Shown one piece after another: positions 1 to 10,341 of a DNA stretch of 64,000 nt. The stretch is from Gloeophyllum trabeum ATCC 11539 (Eukaryota; Basidiomycota; Agaricomycetes; Gloeophyllales; Gloeophyllaceae): the NCBI RefSeq assembly GCF_000344685.1, contig NW_006920410.1:736717-800716 (forward strand), given 5' to 3'. Under the pieces are notes generated by a model. It saw only the letters and a list, made by a program, of their open reading frames with translations, was not told the origin of the DNA and searched no databases. Each line of letters starts with the position of its first letter. Within the stretch, counting starts at the first letter, position 1. The translations under genes and the position numbers were made by a program.

Positions 1-39
1 CGATAAGCAGCGGCGAGGGTCGTACGGCACGCACGGGGT

Positions 40-89
40 GGTGGTGGTTGGAGAATAAAAAGGATGGGCGCGGGCGCGGGCTTTTATAG
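40..89 (-). promoter_or_regulatory. core promoter of a leftward gene outside the window
   Basis: Read on the minus strand, CTATAAAA lies at 89-82, followed by GC-rich sequence and then a CA-rich leader (CAACCACCACCACC) running to the left edge. This is a good TATA box with start-site spacing of about 30 bases, so a gene transcribed leftwards probably begins just beyond position 1. No start codon of that gene is visible in the window. Confidence 0.45.
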
Positions 90-2659
90 CTGGCGGCTGG
101 CAAAGTGTGAAGGGCCGTTCGAGAAGAGCGCTGCTGCCAGTTCTTTCTTTAATCGGTCCTCGCCAGTCTGTCTTTCGCGCCTCCTCTGCCGCTTATGGAA
201 GGTGCACTTCCCTGTGCGTCACTCGCCATGACGTCACCCTCTGTCTGCTGCTTCGAAAGTGGCTCTCAGCAAGATTTCACAGCCTTTCACAGCCTTTCAC
301 ATCCCGGTGCGTCATGTCCTATGTCGCTGCATTCTCCCGAGGATCGTGCAAGTAGCTGATCCTGGATTCGAAGAGTTACTCTCTTTCTGGCCGAAATCCA
401 CTTTGGGCAAACGTCATTAATTTCGACGTCACTCGATTATTTGTCTCCGAACAAATCGCTCGAGAGATCCTACTTACAAGTCTAGTCGTGTCAAAAGGAT
501 CCCTTGCGATTATATTCCTGTCCTGTAGAGTTTCCTATCTAAATGCTTCCAGGATATGATCATGAACGTGTTGTATGAAAGGCAGCTTCTCGCTGCTTGA
601 GCCCACCCATTCAGTCCCAGCAGGGTCACGTTCATCAGAAGAATTGCCTTTGTACGTATTCGCTCGCTGTTTCCGCCAAATAGCTCTCTCTCCGTTGGTC
701 TAGTGTTGCTGTTGGCCCTTGGCTCCGGGTGCAGGCACTCCCAGGCTCGCTGCTTGAAGATGTCCGATGTCCCGTCCGATTCTCGATAACCGGCCATCAA
801 ACCACTGCTATCTCATCAGCCGCCGCAACCAGGATCTGCACGGATGTGGAGTTGCAGAGTCCGGGTATAAACGTGTAATCTCAACAAGTCGTCATGGTAT
901 CTGCTCATCGCAGACGCGCCATAACCCGCATCATTTCACTTGCTTCAAGTTTACCCAGCCTTCTCCGGGCTCTTCAAAGTCACTGATCAATATTGTATTG
1001 AAGTCTATGGTCCGGACATAACACCCTTCTCCCGTATTTCAAGTTTCTCAATTCCCGAGCTCACCCCTTGTGACTTGTTGGTCCGTCCCGGGTCATCGAC
1101 ACTCACCATCGATATAGGCCAACTTCCAAAAGCCGTAGCGGATCTGCAAGATCAGCGCGAGAGATGGGCGAACTGGACCCCACTCCCAGTCATACAACCA
1201 TTGTGGCAGCAAGTTCCACCAACTGGTTACGAATGGTCCTACTCCAACATGCCTTGAACCTTGCTATCGCGAGATGTATCCGCCCCGTGCCCCGTCTCTC
1301 CACTAGGCAGCTGTACAGCAAGTAGGAGATTGGCGTCGGAAGTGCCTCTTCGTCTGCAGCTTTCACCCGAGTCCGAGACAAAGCAAGGGACACTTACTTG
1401 CCTGCGCCTATACGGCCGAATCCCGATAGAGACACCGTTCCTCCACGCTGTCCTCCAGGATCCACGACCGCTGATTTACGGTCCTCGTTTCTGCGTTCTG
1501 CCGAAGTCTGATTCGACAATCCCTCAGCCGGCGGGCGCAAGCGAGGTCCCTCGCCTATGCACCAATGACATTCGTCATCTCCTGGCCGCTGCTCGGAGCA
1601 CTCATCTCTTAGCCATGGTTTTGATTGCTCACTGCTAGAAAGGAGCAGCGGCCTGTTATCGCGGTGCTCACTATAACTTTTGCAACGCCGAACTTAAGCC
1701 TGGGAAAGCTTCTGAGTCGTCGACTACCCCTGGCTTCGTCTCGTGCAGTCTAGTCTCCCGCTGCATGCGCCAAGCGGCCGACAGGTGTATGTTTCCAGAG
1801 GTGGACTTCCATGGTGACTCTCTGCCTGCCTCTGCGATATCGGACCTTCTGACAAGGGTGATATAACGATGAACTCTCAGACCAGCTAAACTACTCACCA
1901 ACGCCAACCCTAGTGGATGCTGCCGAACCCCCAACATGAATACGGAGCTGCCTTGTTCAGCAACTTCATCGGTGACGGGATGAATATCGCCTTGAACTCG
2001 ACACCCCTCAGGCCAGTAGCGCGGGGGTGGCTGCCCCATTTTCACGAGGCCACCAACCCCGACAGGCGTCCACCACGAGTTTCCTGAACGGCGTGCAGAT
2101 GATGGCGAAAGGTGAAAGGACTGCAGTCATTCATCATCCAGGGATCGCCGAGGCATGGATCCGCGCATCCCAGCCGTTCTTCGATATTTAATATTTAATA
2201 GCGGAACGCATCCTCTGTGATAACTTCGACACGTTCCTAGCAAATCCCGTCTGAACGGCAGCATTAAACGTTGATCACAAGTCTCAGGGTTCACCGATAC
2301 TGCCTTCTTGTCCCAACGTCGCGGCTCCCGTCACATCCCCCTTCCTCGGCGTACATAGGGACCTACGCCCAAGTTATCGGTTCGCTTCACTACAGTTTTC
2401 AGAGAACGGCTAACATGACCATCACACTGAGAGTGCGCGCCTCGCTTCACCAACGCACCGCAACAACGTGCCCCGCGCGTGCACCCACCCCCCCTTTGCC
2501 GGCCACACTTTCCGCCCAACGTTCGGACAACGCCGTCTACGCACCCGTACCAGCCATGAGCCACCCGCCCGTCCACACCATATACACCCCAGCCTAACCC
2601 AGCCGGGGTCGGCAGCGTTACCCACTTCCTCCCTCAACTCCTCCACCGGGACCACAGGC
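90..2659. other. long intergenic stretch, no convincing gene
   Basis: Only unrelated short open frames occur here, the longest about 125 codons at 1261-1638 (+) and 1671-2045 (-). None has a recognisable domain and no chain of frames joined by good splice sites was found. The stretch holds the upstream region of the leftward gene outside the window and of the gene starting at 2660. A short AT-rich block, TTTAATATTTAAT, lies near 2187-2200. Confidence 0.5.
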
Positions 2660-3357
2660 ATGGCCCCCGAGATCCGCTTCACCCCCGACGGCGTCCCCTA
2701 CCTTGTCGAATTCTCCAACGTCACCTTCCGGCACGGCAGCGCCAGCAGCAAATCTCGCTCCCAGCACCAGCGCAAACCCATCCCGCCACAATTCACGCAC
2801 AACCGGCTCTCCTACCTCTCCACCTCCTCCTCGCTCGACCTCTCGCCCACCGCCGACGACGCCTCGGGCGGGCTGTACATCCACTTCCCCGCGTGGCCCT
2901 CAAAGGGCGCGGGCGGCATCCCCTTCCCGTCGCTCCCCGCGAAGAAGACGTCGCGCAGCAGGCTGCTGAAGCTGCGCAAGGTCATCGCGAGCGCGGTGCT
3001 CGACGCGGGGATGGACACGCCGGCCGAGCAGAAGGCGGACCCGCTCGCGGAGGCGGGGCGCCGGCTCAACGTCGACCATCAGCGCCGACAGTCGTCGTTC
3101 GGCGCGCCGGACATGGGGCGCGGCGCGGCGCTGTTCAGCGGGACGTACGGGCAGGTCGTGAACGCGCTCGCCGCTGCGGGCCTGGCGATCGCGCCGTGCA
3201 GCGAGAGCGGGTTCGAGCACGGTGGGTCTTCCATACGCTGGGCTTTTGTCCATTCTTCTGATAATCAGATTCAGCGACGCGACTGGGTGCCCTGTTTGTT
3301 GTCAATCCAACGGGAACAGGCGGCGTAGAGTTCCGCAAGCTTACTTTATGGGCGTGA
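2660..3357 (+). CDS. unrecognised protein, two exons, 216 aa
   Basis: I do not recognise the family. Exon 1 is 2660-3221 and exon 2 is 3269-3357, with a 47-base GT..AG intron. The joined frame is exactly 217 codons including stop. The ATG at 2660 (MAPEIRF) is chosen because the upstream in-frame sequence is low-complexity Pro/Thr-rich and looks like leader. The protein has a short ordered N-terminus, a Ser-rich basic linker, a stretch 'GGLYIHFPAWP' near residue 75 and a 'KTSRSRLLKLRKVIASAV' helix. It ends in the C-terminal segment 'RLGALFVVNPTGTGG', which appears only after splicing and supports the intron. No signal peptide or membrane helix is seen. Coding GC is very high, as in the next genes. 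Gene reality is fairly likely, function unknown. Confidence 0.6.
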
Positions 3358-3598
3358 ATGCAAGTGCAGGGGCCTGGAACATGAGTTAGCGCGGGCGCAT
3401 AATACCAAGACAACCTCGCCGGACGAGATGGAGGGACCACTTATACCATAACTTATTGAAAGTGCCGGTCACATAATGTACAATATATTACACACCGAGA
3501 GCTTGTACAACATGTCATGATATCATGATCTAAGTGGCCTGCCTGTCAGAGTCGTTAGACTGTGCTCCCGAGGATAGCAAACAGCGACTCACCCTCGC

Positions 3599-5389
3599 CT
3601 ACCAATTCTCCAAAAAATCCTCATGCAGCCTCGACACCGGATGATAATCCCACTCCTTCACCTCATAAAACCGCGAGAACGCCTGGTCGACCGTGAGCGG
3701 GCACCCGTCCCACTCGACCTCCTCCGCCTGCGCCAGGCGCATATCCCACCCCTTCGTCGCGCACTGGTGCACGACAAGCTCGCGCAGCGGCGCGCCGCGC
3801 TCCCTCCTTTCCTCGCACATCCGCAGGAGGCACGCAAAGTCGCGGTGCCCGATCACCGCGAAGCTCACGCCGACGCGCTGCAGGCAGGGCAGGACGACGC
3901 GCTCGTCGTCCTCGCGCCGGAGCCCCTCCGCGCCGCGCACGAACCCGCGCAGGCTCTCGAACACCTCCTCCATCCGCACGGCCGTCCCGACGACCTCGAA
4001 CGTGCGCAGGCCCGTGAGCGACGTGAGGAGCACGCCCCACCCCTCGTCGAGCCGCCCGTCCGCCTCCTCCGCCTCCTCGGGCCAGATCTCCTGGCGGCGC
4101 GGGTCCTGCAGGCCCACGAGCGTGAACTTGCGCACGGCCGCGAGCGGCAGCTGGTGCATCCCGCACTCCATCAGGTCCACCACGCGCTGGAACGTCACCG
4201 CCAGATCCGCCGGCGCGCCCGTATCCGGCGCGTCCTCGCCCGCCTCCGCCCCCCGCGCGCGCCACGCCTTGAGCTGCCCGACCTTCCCCTCGAGCAGCCA
4301 CAGGTGCACCGTGTGCAGCGGCGGGCGCCGCGCGCCGTCGGCGGAGAAGTGGCGCACGACGGCCTGCATGAGCCGCGCGACGGTCTGCGACGTGCCCGGC
4401 GTCCAGACGCACGAGATGGAGAGCGGGATGCCCGGCGGGACGGCGAGGCGCTCGAGCAGCGCGAGGCACACGCCGATCTCGTCGCGCAGCATGAGCTTCG
4501 CGAGGCGCGGGAGCGCGGCGGGCGGCGCGCCCGGGGCCTCGGAGTCGGCGGACGCGCGCGTCGCGCTGGCGAGGCCCAGGCGCTCGAGTGAGGGCAGGCG
4601 GGCGAGCGCGGAGACGATCTCGTCGACGGTGGCGCGCCAGCGCGCGGGCACGCTCTGGAGCTCGAGGTGGGTGAGCATGGTGAGCAGCGGCGAGTCCCAG
4701 TCGACGCCCCACCCGCGGAGGCGGAGCGTGCGCAGGTTCGGGGCGTTGGATTGGAAGATGTCGGAGGGGAGGCGGAGGGTGAGGTTGCGCGCGGAGATGC
4801 GGAAGCTGTGGAAGGACTGCAGGGACAAGTAGCGCAGGCGCGGCGCGGGGACGTCGATCGCGCCGTTGAGAAACTCGTGCAGGCCAACGTCGGAGAGGAC
4901 GATGTCGACCTTGCGGACGCGGCGCATGTGCGGGGCGACGAGGCGCAGGGCCTGGGTGTCGGTGTGGGTGAGGGAGCCGTGGTAGGAGCAGGCGAGGATG
5001 TCGAGCTCGGCGTCGCGGGAGCGGGCGAGCATGAGCTTGGTGAGTTCGGCGTTGAAGAAGAAGGGGCGGCGCCAGAGGACGGCGCAGGTGAGGGCGACGG
5101 TGCGCCAGGCGCGGCAGACATGGCAGATGCTGATCCACTGGAGGCGGTAGCGGTCCTTGCGGGCGTGCTGGCCGAGGCGCCTGCGGAGGACCTGCTCGTC
5201 GTTGGTCTGGACATCGTCGAGCTCCCAGTCGACGACGAGCTGGAAGATGCGGGAGAGGAGCTCGACGGGGAGGCAGGAGACGGGGGCGAGCGCGTTGATG
5301 TCGGCGCGGAGGCGGAGGAGCCTGCTTTCGAGCGGGCGGATTTCGTTCTCGATCTGCTGGCGGTATTGCTCCTTGAGGGTAGACGGCAT
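3599..5389 (-). CDS. F-box protein with leucine-rich C-terminal part
   Basis: Single uninterrupted frame of 596 codons from the chosen ATG (MPSTLKEQYRQQ); an upstream in-frame ATG at 5485 would add 32 residues. The N-terminus is a short coiled coil with heptad-like Leu/Ile (IENEIRPLESRLLRLRADI), directly followed by an F-box-like motif, 'LPVELLSRIFQLVVDW'. This arrangement is typical of the large agaricomycete F-box family. The rest carries irregular leucine-rich stretches such as 'LTHLELQSVP' and 'LPSLERLGLAS', likely the substrate-binding part. F-box proteins dock substrates to SCF ubiquitin ligases through Skp1; the substrate cannot be guessed. The gene is extremely GC-rich, which creates long antisense open frames. 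It converges with the 2660 gene. Confidence 0.8.
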   Translation of the reverse strand: MPSTLKEQYRQQIENEIRPLESRLLRLRADINALAPVSCLPVELLSRIFQLVVDWELDDVQTNDEQVLRRRLGQHARKDRYRLQWISICHVCRAWRTVALTCAVLWRRPFFFNAELTKLMLARSRDAELDILACSYHGSLTHTDTQALRLVAPHMRRVRKVDIVLSDVGLHEFLNGAIDVPAPRLRYLSLQSFHSFRISARNLTLRLPSDIFQSNAPNLRTLRLRGWGVDWDSPLLTMLTHLELQSVPARWRATVDEIVSALARLPSLERLGLASATRASADSEAPGAPPAALPRLAKLMLRDEIGVCLALLERLAVPPGIPLSISCVWTPGTSQTVARLMQAVVRHFSADGARRPPLHTVHLWLLEGKVGQLKAWRARGAEAGEDAPDTGAPADLAVTFQRVVDLMECGMHQLPLAAVRKFTLVGLQDPRRQEIWPEEAEEADGRLDEGWGVLLTSLTGLRTFEVVGTAVRMEEVFESLRGFVRGAEGLRREDDERVVLPCLQRVGVSFAVIGHRDFACLLRMCEERRERGAPLRELVVHQCATKGWDMRLAQAEEVEWDGCPLTVDQAFSRFYEVKEWDYHPVSRLHEDFLENW

Positions 5390-5669
5390 GCGCTGGACGT
5401 GGTTGCGGCAGAGCCAGTCGGGGAGGTCGGGGAGCTGGGGCGGGTGCTGTGAGCGGTGGTCTTGTCTGCAGACTGCCACAATCACTCACCGGCGAGGGTT
5501 TCATTGGTGATCTCGTTCACTGTTTACAACAGTGTGCCACCGCGAAACAGGCGCCCTCCGTCAATGGCACAATCCTGCACGTGGCCGCCACGATCACTCA
5601 AGGCGCTTGTCCGGACCGCCGCAAAGTCAGACTGGCGATAACACTCCCAGCTACCCAACCCCCTCGACG

Positions 5670-7122
5670 ATGGCCTCCTCTGACCCCCCTCGCAAAACCA
5701 TCGTCATCATCGGATCCGGCGTCATCGGCCTGACCGTCGCGCACGTCCTCACCTCCCTCCCCGCCAACCCGTACAATGTCACCGTCGTCGCGCGGGACAC
5801 GCTAGATGACATGCACTCGCAGGCGTGGGCGAGTCCCTGGGCTGTCTGTATCGTCGCTCACCGAGTGCTGCGAAGCATCGACTCAATGATAGGCGTACTT
5901 GCTAGGGTGCGAATTGGTCCCCGATAGGGGATTATGACGAGCGGAAGTACAAGTGGGAGAGCCGGACTTTGTGCGTTCGTTCATTGAGCTTCATTCATTG
6001 GAGGCCAACCACATAACTATTGATGTAGCCAGAAGCTGTGGGACATGATCCCCACCGGTCTGACCAAGGTACTTCCTGATACCACTCTGTAGCGGCCATT
6101 CAACCAAACTGGCGCAGGAACTCCCAACCCGCGCGTACTTCGCCGACCCCAAAGAACTCGACAAAATCTGGTACAAAGACATCTGCCGGGACGTACGTCC
6201 CCCTCCCTGTCCATATCACCCGCACTACCCTCATAATATGATATAACCCAGTTCCGCGTGATGCCCTCCACCGCCCCCCTCCCGCTGAACATGCAAGCCG
6301 GCATCACATTCACCACCGTCAGCCTCAACCCGCTCGTCTACCTCCCCTGGCTCCACTCCGAGCTCTCCGCGCGCGGCGTCCGCTTCGTGCGCCGCGCGCT
6401 CGAGAGCGTGTACGAGGCCGCGCTCATCGGCGGGCCCGGCTGTATTGTGGTTAACGCCACCGGGATGGGTATGGTTGCATTCCATTCATCTCTCGGCGCG
6501 CTGAACGTGGCATTGCACAGGCGCGCGCTCGCTGATCGGCGTGGAGGACACCAAGTGCTACCCCATCCGCGGGCAGACGACCGTAGTCTCCGCCCCCGGC
6601 GTCACCGAATGCGTCGAAGTCGTCTCAGGCGCGTCAGCCCCCTCCTGTCCCCCTGCCCTCCCCCCCTCTAACCCCTCTTCCCCCTGCCATGCAGACCTCG
6701 ACCCCACCACCTCCACGGGCCACGCAACCTACCTCATCCCGCGCCCCTCCCCCGCGGGGACCGTCCTCCTCGGCGGCACCTTCCAGCCGCACAACTGGGA
6801 CACCTCGCTCTCCGTCCCGACCGCGCAGGGCATCCTCGCGCGGTGCGCAGAGCTCGCGCCCGCGCTGCGCGGCCCCGGGGTGCAGGTGCTGTACCACGGC
6901 GTCGGGCTGCGGCCGGCGAGGGAGGGCGGGGCGAGGGTCGAGGCGGAGTGGGTGGAGGTGCCCCCGGAGGAGGAGAGAGGGGGAGGGCTGGTGCCGAAGA
7001 GGGCGGAGCTTGGGGAGGTGGGGAGGGTGAGGGTCGTGCATGCGTATGGGTTTGGGCCGGCGGGGTATCAGAGCTCGTGGGGTGCCGCGGAGGAGGTGGT
7101 TGAGTTGATACAGTCCTCATAA
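5670..7122 (+). CDS. DAO: D-amino-acid oxidase
   Basis: FAD-dependent peroxisomal-type oxidase that deaminates D-amino acids to 2-oxo acids with release of H2O2 and ammonia. The N-terminus carries the Rossmann FAD motif 'IIGSGVIGLTVAHVL'. Exon 1 (5670-5843) ends in '..ASPWA' and exon 2 (from 5906) begins 'GANWSP', the conserved family junction. Further exons give 'KLWDMIPTGL', 'LPTRAYFADPKEL', 'FRVMPSTAPLP', 'CIVVNATG' and, from about 6530, 'EDTKCYPIRGQT'. The C-terminal domain has 'TYLIPRP' (region of the active-site Tyr), 'GLRPAR' (carboxylate-binding Arg region) and 'YGFGPAGYQSSWG', the usual FAD-proximal closing motif. The last residues are '..ELIQSS'; I see no canonical SKL-type peroxisomal signal. 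At least six short introns. A stretch at 6630-6690 is rich in Pro/Cys codons and may be one more intron. Confidence 0.88.
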
Positions 7123-7257
7123 AGAAATGAATTCATGAAGCGAACCTTCACGCCTGAATGACCCTAGAAGCTCGTACTGTACGTAGGGATCACTACCTCA
7201 ATCCTTACAGAGCGGCATGAGTTCTACGTATGCTAATCATCCACCGAAAGACATGGC

Positions 7258-7261
7258 AAAA
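7258..7261 (-). terminator. Pol III T-run terminator of tRNA-Val
   Basis: TTTT on the minus strand, two bases beyond the tRNA discriminator end. Confidence 0.6.
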
Positions 7262-7263
7262 GT

Positions 7264-7347
7264 GAACCGACCCAGACTCGAACTGAGGACCGCCTGTGAC
7301 CACATGAAGTGTTAGACAGGCGTGATAACCAACTACACCATCGGTCC
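7264..7347 (-). tRNA. tRNA-Val (AAC) with an 11-base intron
   Basis: On the minus strand a complete cloverleaf can be drawn. The acceptor stem GGACCGA/TCGGTTC pairs 7 of 7 with one G-U. The D arm contains GTGTAGTTGGTTATCAC. The anticodon stem CCTGT/ACAGG is perfect, with loop CTAACAC giving anticodon AAC. The T arm is CTCAG-TTCGAGT-CTGGG. An 11-base insertion (7299-7309) lies at the standard nuclear intron position, one base 3' of the anticodon. The mature length is 73 without CCA. A run of four T on the minus strand at 7261-7258, just past the 3' end, fits a Pol III terminator. Confidence 0.9.
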
Positions 7348-7537
7348 GTGTGAAGGCGGATACCCGCGTATTCATGTAGGCTGCAGAAAGCTTGAGATGC
7401 CGCCAAATACCGTCGCACCCACTAGCTTCTCTGACAGGAGTACCGCAATAGTGAGCGAGCCACGGACCGTACAGTTAAATGCTCTGAACCTGATAGAGGA
7501 ACATATACAGCCCGACCTTCAACTCATAGTGCAGTGA

Positions 7538-7846
7538 TCACCCAAGTCTGCTCCTGTATTCCATCTCCCACATCTCCCCATCCGCCCTGCCCGTCCTCCT
7601 CATAGGCCGGTAACCCTCCCGCCCGTCCCTCGCAGGCGACACCGCCGCGCGCCATACTTCCGAGAAGAAGTCGAGGACCGGCTTGCCCATGCACGAGGAG
7701 AGGATGCACCAGCCGATGGCGCAGAACCTTTGAGCGTGAGACGTGAGATGGGTGTACAGAGCAGAGACGGGCGGGCGGGCTTACAGTAGGAGCGAGAAGA
7801 TGAAGAGGACGAGGAGGAGGGAGTTGGTGTCGCTGCTGAGGGCCAT
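7538..7846 (-). CDS. small single-span membrane protein, 83 aa
   Basis: Too short for easy detection but well supported by splicing. Exon 1 is 7846-7785, the intron 7784-7728 (57 bases, GTAAGC..AAAG) and exon 2 7727-7538, joining to exactly 84 codons. The N-terminus (MALSSDTNSL) is followed by one hydrophobic segment of about 25 residues spanning the splice junction (LLLVLFIFSLLL then FCAIGWCILSSC). A soluble C-terminus follows with 'GKPVLDFFSEVWRAAV' and an Arg-rich tail. I do not recognise the family. It is transcribed away from the CDF transporter, about 325 bp apart; the two share an intergenic region that contains a minisatellite. Confidence 0.6.
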
Positions 7847-7976
7847 GGTGGGCGGACGGTCAGAAGCTGCGCGGACGCCGCGGAGACTGCGGACTTCGTA
7901 CGAGTGGCGACGGTCACCTCCACGGGTGGCACCGACCCACCTGCACTGTACACCTAAAATCTTGAACTTGAGACCT

Positions 7977-8062
7977 GCCTGTAACCTCCTCTGCCTGTAA
8001 CCTCCTCTGCCTGTAACCTCCTCTGCCTGTAACCTCCTCTGCCTGTAACCACCTCTGCCTGT
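7977..8062. repeat. 16-bp minisatellite, five copies plus a partial
   Basis: The unit GCCTGTAACCTCCTCT repeats head to tail at 7977, 7993, 8009, 8025 and 8041. The first four copies are identical and the fifth has one change (TCC to ACC); a partial GCCTGT follows at 8057. It sits in the shared upstream region of two divergent genes, 110 bases before the transporter start codon. Confidence 0.95.
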
Positions 8063-8171
8063 TTATAAGAACCGCATCAGCCGCACAGCATTGTCAGGCA
8101 ATCGAAGCCAGCTTGCGTCTTACCACTGCTCCGGACCAGATCTACCAGCCCAAGATTCCAGCCTCACCGTC

Positions 8172-10148
8172 ATGGTCGGTCCAAGGGAGTCCCTAGACTC
8201 GAAACGACCCGGCGTTAGCACCGTCGCTACCTCCTCCGCCCTCCCCGTGGTTAGTGTCAATCACATTTGTTATCCGCACCTCCCCAGTCAACCATTCTAC
8301 CGCAGCAATCCAGCGACGGCCTCTCCGCGCGCACCCGCGACATCGAGAGCATCCTCGCCGCCCCCGACATGGCCCACCGCGACCCCTTCGACTTCCGCAA
8401 GGGCCTCCTCAACGAGGACCAGCTCTCCCAGCTGCGCAACCGCCGCAAGGGCCGCCACCTCGAAAAGTACCAGCGCCAGCAGAATGACGTGCGTGATTCC
8501 CCCCTTATGTATGACTGTCGGGGACTCACTCGGATGGGGGCAGCTAGTTGATTATGGCGCTGCTGAAGCCGATGGATGAGCATACGCGCCAGGCGGAGGA
8601 CGAGGAGGCTGCGAATCGGCTCCCGGTGTGTCTTTGAGGGGGCCTGTGCAAACCCTACAGGGCTCACTGCTCCTTACAGGTCAAAATCGCCGTCTGGGCG
8701 AGTCTGCTAGCCAATCTCAGTCTCTGCGTACTCCAACGTCAGTCTCTCTATCATCCCTCTACATGTCGCCACCATCTGACCGCTCATGCGCCCAGTATAT
8801 GCGGCCATCTCCTCCGCCTCCCTGTCCCTCCTGGCCACCGGTATCGACTCGGTCTTCGACATCGGAAGCAACGTCCTCCTTCTCTGGGCCCACTGGAAAG
8901 CCAGCCGCATGGACCTCAACAAATGGCCCGTGGGCGGAGCGCGCCTCCAAACTATCGGCAACATCGTCTACGGTGCGTTGCAGCGTCGCTGTCTCATGCC
9001 TGGCCCCTGACTCGAGTGCGTGATAGGATTCCTGTAAGCAACCACCCCAGAGCCCTGACATGCAGCAGGTACTGAACAAAGCATATTCGCTACGGTCCCC
9101 AGGATGGGCTCCGTCAACCTCGTCGTCATCGTCCAGTCCGTCCAGTCCATCGTCACGCACAACAGCAGCGACGACCTCAAGGCCTTCCACGTCCCCTCGA
9201 TCGTCGCCGTCGCAGCCGCGCTCGGTGCGTCCTCCCCCTCCCGCCTCCCCCTTCCCCTATTTTGATGCAACAGGATTGGAAAATACATATAGCGGTGAAG
9301 TTCGCGCTGTTTGTGTACTGCCACACGCTGCGCCGCAGCTCGAGCCAGGTGCACGTCCTGTGGGAGGACCACCGGAACGATCTGTTCGTCAACGGGTTCG
9401 GTGGGTGATCGGGTGTGTCGCTTGTGTATGGTAGCTCACTGCGTCGCGCAGGTCTGCTCATGTCTGCGGGAGGGAGTAAGCTCAGGTGGTGTACGTGCTT
9501 CCACCTATACCCTTTCCGAGTACGGCGCTTTAACGGCTGCTTCGTCAGTCCTTGACCCGATGGGCGCCATTATTGTAAGCCCCACCCCCGTCTCACACAG
9601 CCGAGACTCACCCCACCCGCCGCCGTAGATCGCAACAGGCGTGATCGTCCTCTGGGGCCGCACGATCTACAAAGAGTTCGAGCTGCTCGCGGGCAAATCC
9701 GCCCCGCACGACTTCCTGCAGCTCGTGATCTACAAGGCGATGACCTTCAGTGACGAGATCGAGAAGATTGACACGGTGCGGGCGTATCATGTACGTGCCG
9801 CGTCCTTGTCCTTTCTGCGTCTACTGACCTCGGGGGAGTATAGAGCGGACCGGTGTGTAAAAGTTTATTCGGAAGTGTGGGTGTTGGTTTATTGACACTG
9901 ATCTTCGCAGGATTACTTCGTCGAGGTTGACGTGGTGATGAGCGCGAATACGCCGCTGTGGAAGGCGCACGATATCAGCCAGCAGCTCCAGGACAAGATC
10001 GAGGTGCTGCCGGGGGTGGAAAGGGCATTTGTGCACGTCGACCACGAGACGACGCATACGCCGGTGCGTCCTCCGTTGATTACATTTCAACTGGGTTTGA
10101 CGTACTTATCTTGTGGCGACGAAACAGGAGCACCGCAAGTTCCAGTAA
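8172..10148 (+). CDS. cation diffusion facilitator, Mn-type
   Basis: A proton-coupled divalent-cation exporter of the CDF family. The long cytosolic N-terminus (about 115 residues) is followed by TM1 'VKIAVWASLLANLSLCVL'. TM2 carries 'ATGIDSVFDIGSN', and the TM5 region carries 'HVLWEDHRNDLFVN'. The two metal-site motifs are thus DSVFD and DHRND, both DxxxD. In characterised CDFs, DxxxD in both helices marks the Mn-transporting subfamily, whereas Zn transporters have HxxxD. 'KWPVGGARLQTIGNIVYG' is another family signature. The C-terminal cytosolic domain (from 'DEIEKIDTVRAYH' to 'FVHVDHETTHTPEH') is the ferredoxin-like dimerisation domain. About ten exons split by roughly 50-base introns, total about 460 residues. 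The ATG at 8172 opens a frame that joins in phase 0 to exon 2 at the CAG just before 'STILPQQ'. Confidence 0.85.
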
Positions 10149-10341
10149 AGGAAAGATGAAAAATGACTCCGCGATCATGCTTTGTAAAAACAAGTCTTCA
10201 ATCTTCACCTCTTTCCAAGACCAGTTTCTTTCCACGAATGATCCAAGGGTCGATGCTGCTGTGGTCGATAACGCCTTTATGCCAGGACGCAGGGTTGATA
10301 CTAATTACACAAGGGACAATGTAGATTAATTTAACCCTGTA

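Noticed and set aside
701..712. TAGTGTTGCTGT resembling the hAT-like element end
   Set aside because: Only about 10 bases match and no matching right end or target duplication was found.
940..1638. Two consecutive plus frames (105 and 125 codons) in the left gap
   Set aside because: Some protein-like segments, but no domain, no splice chain and no good start context.
3623..5504. Long plus- and minus-frame open reading stretches (up to 613 codons) over the F-box gene
   Set aside because: Shadows caused by extreme GC content; repetitive Arg/Ala/Pro or Ser/Thr composition without domains.
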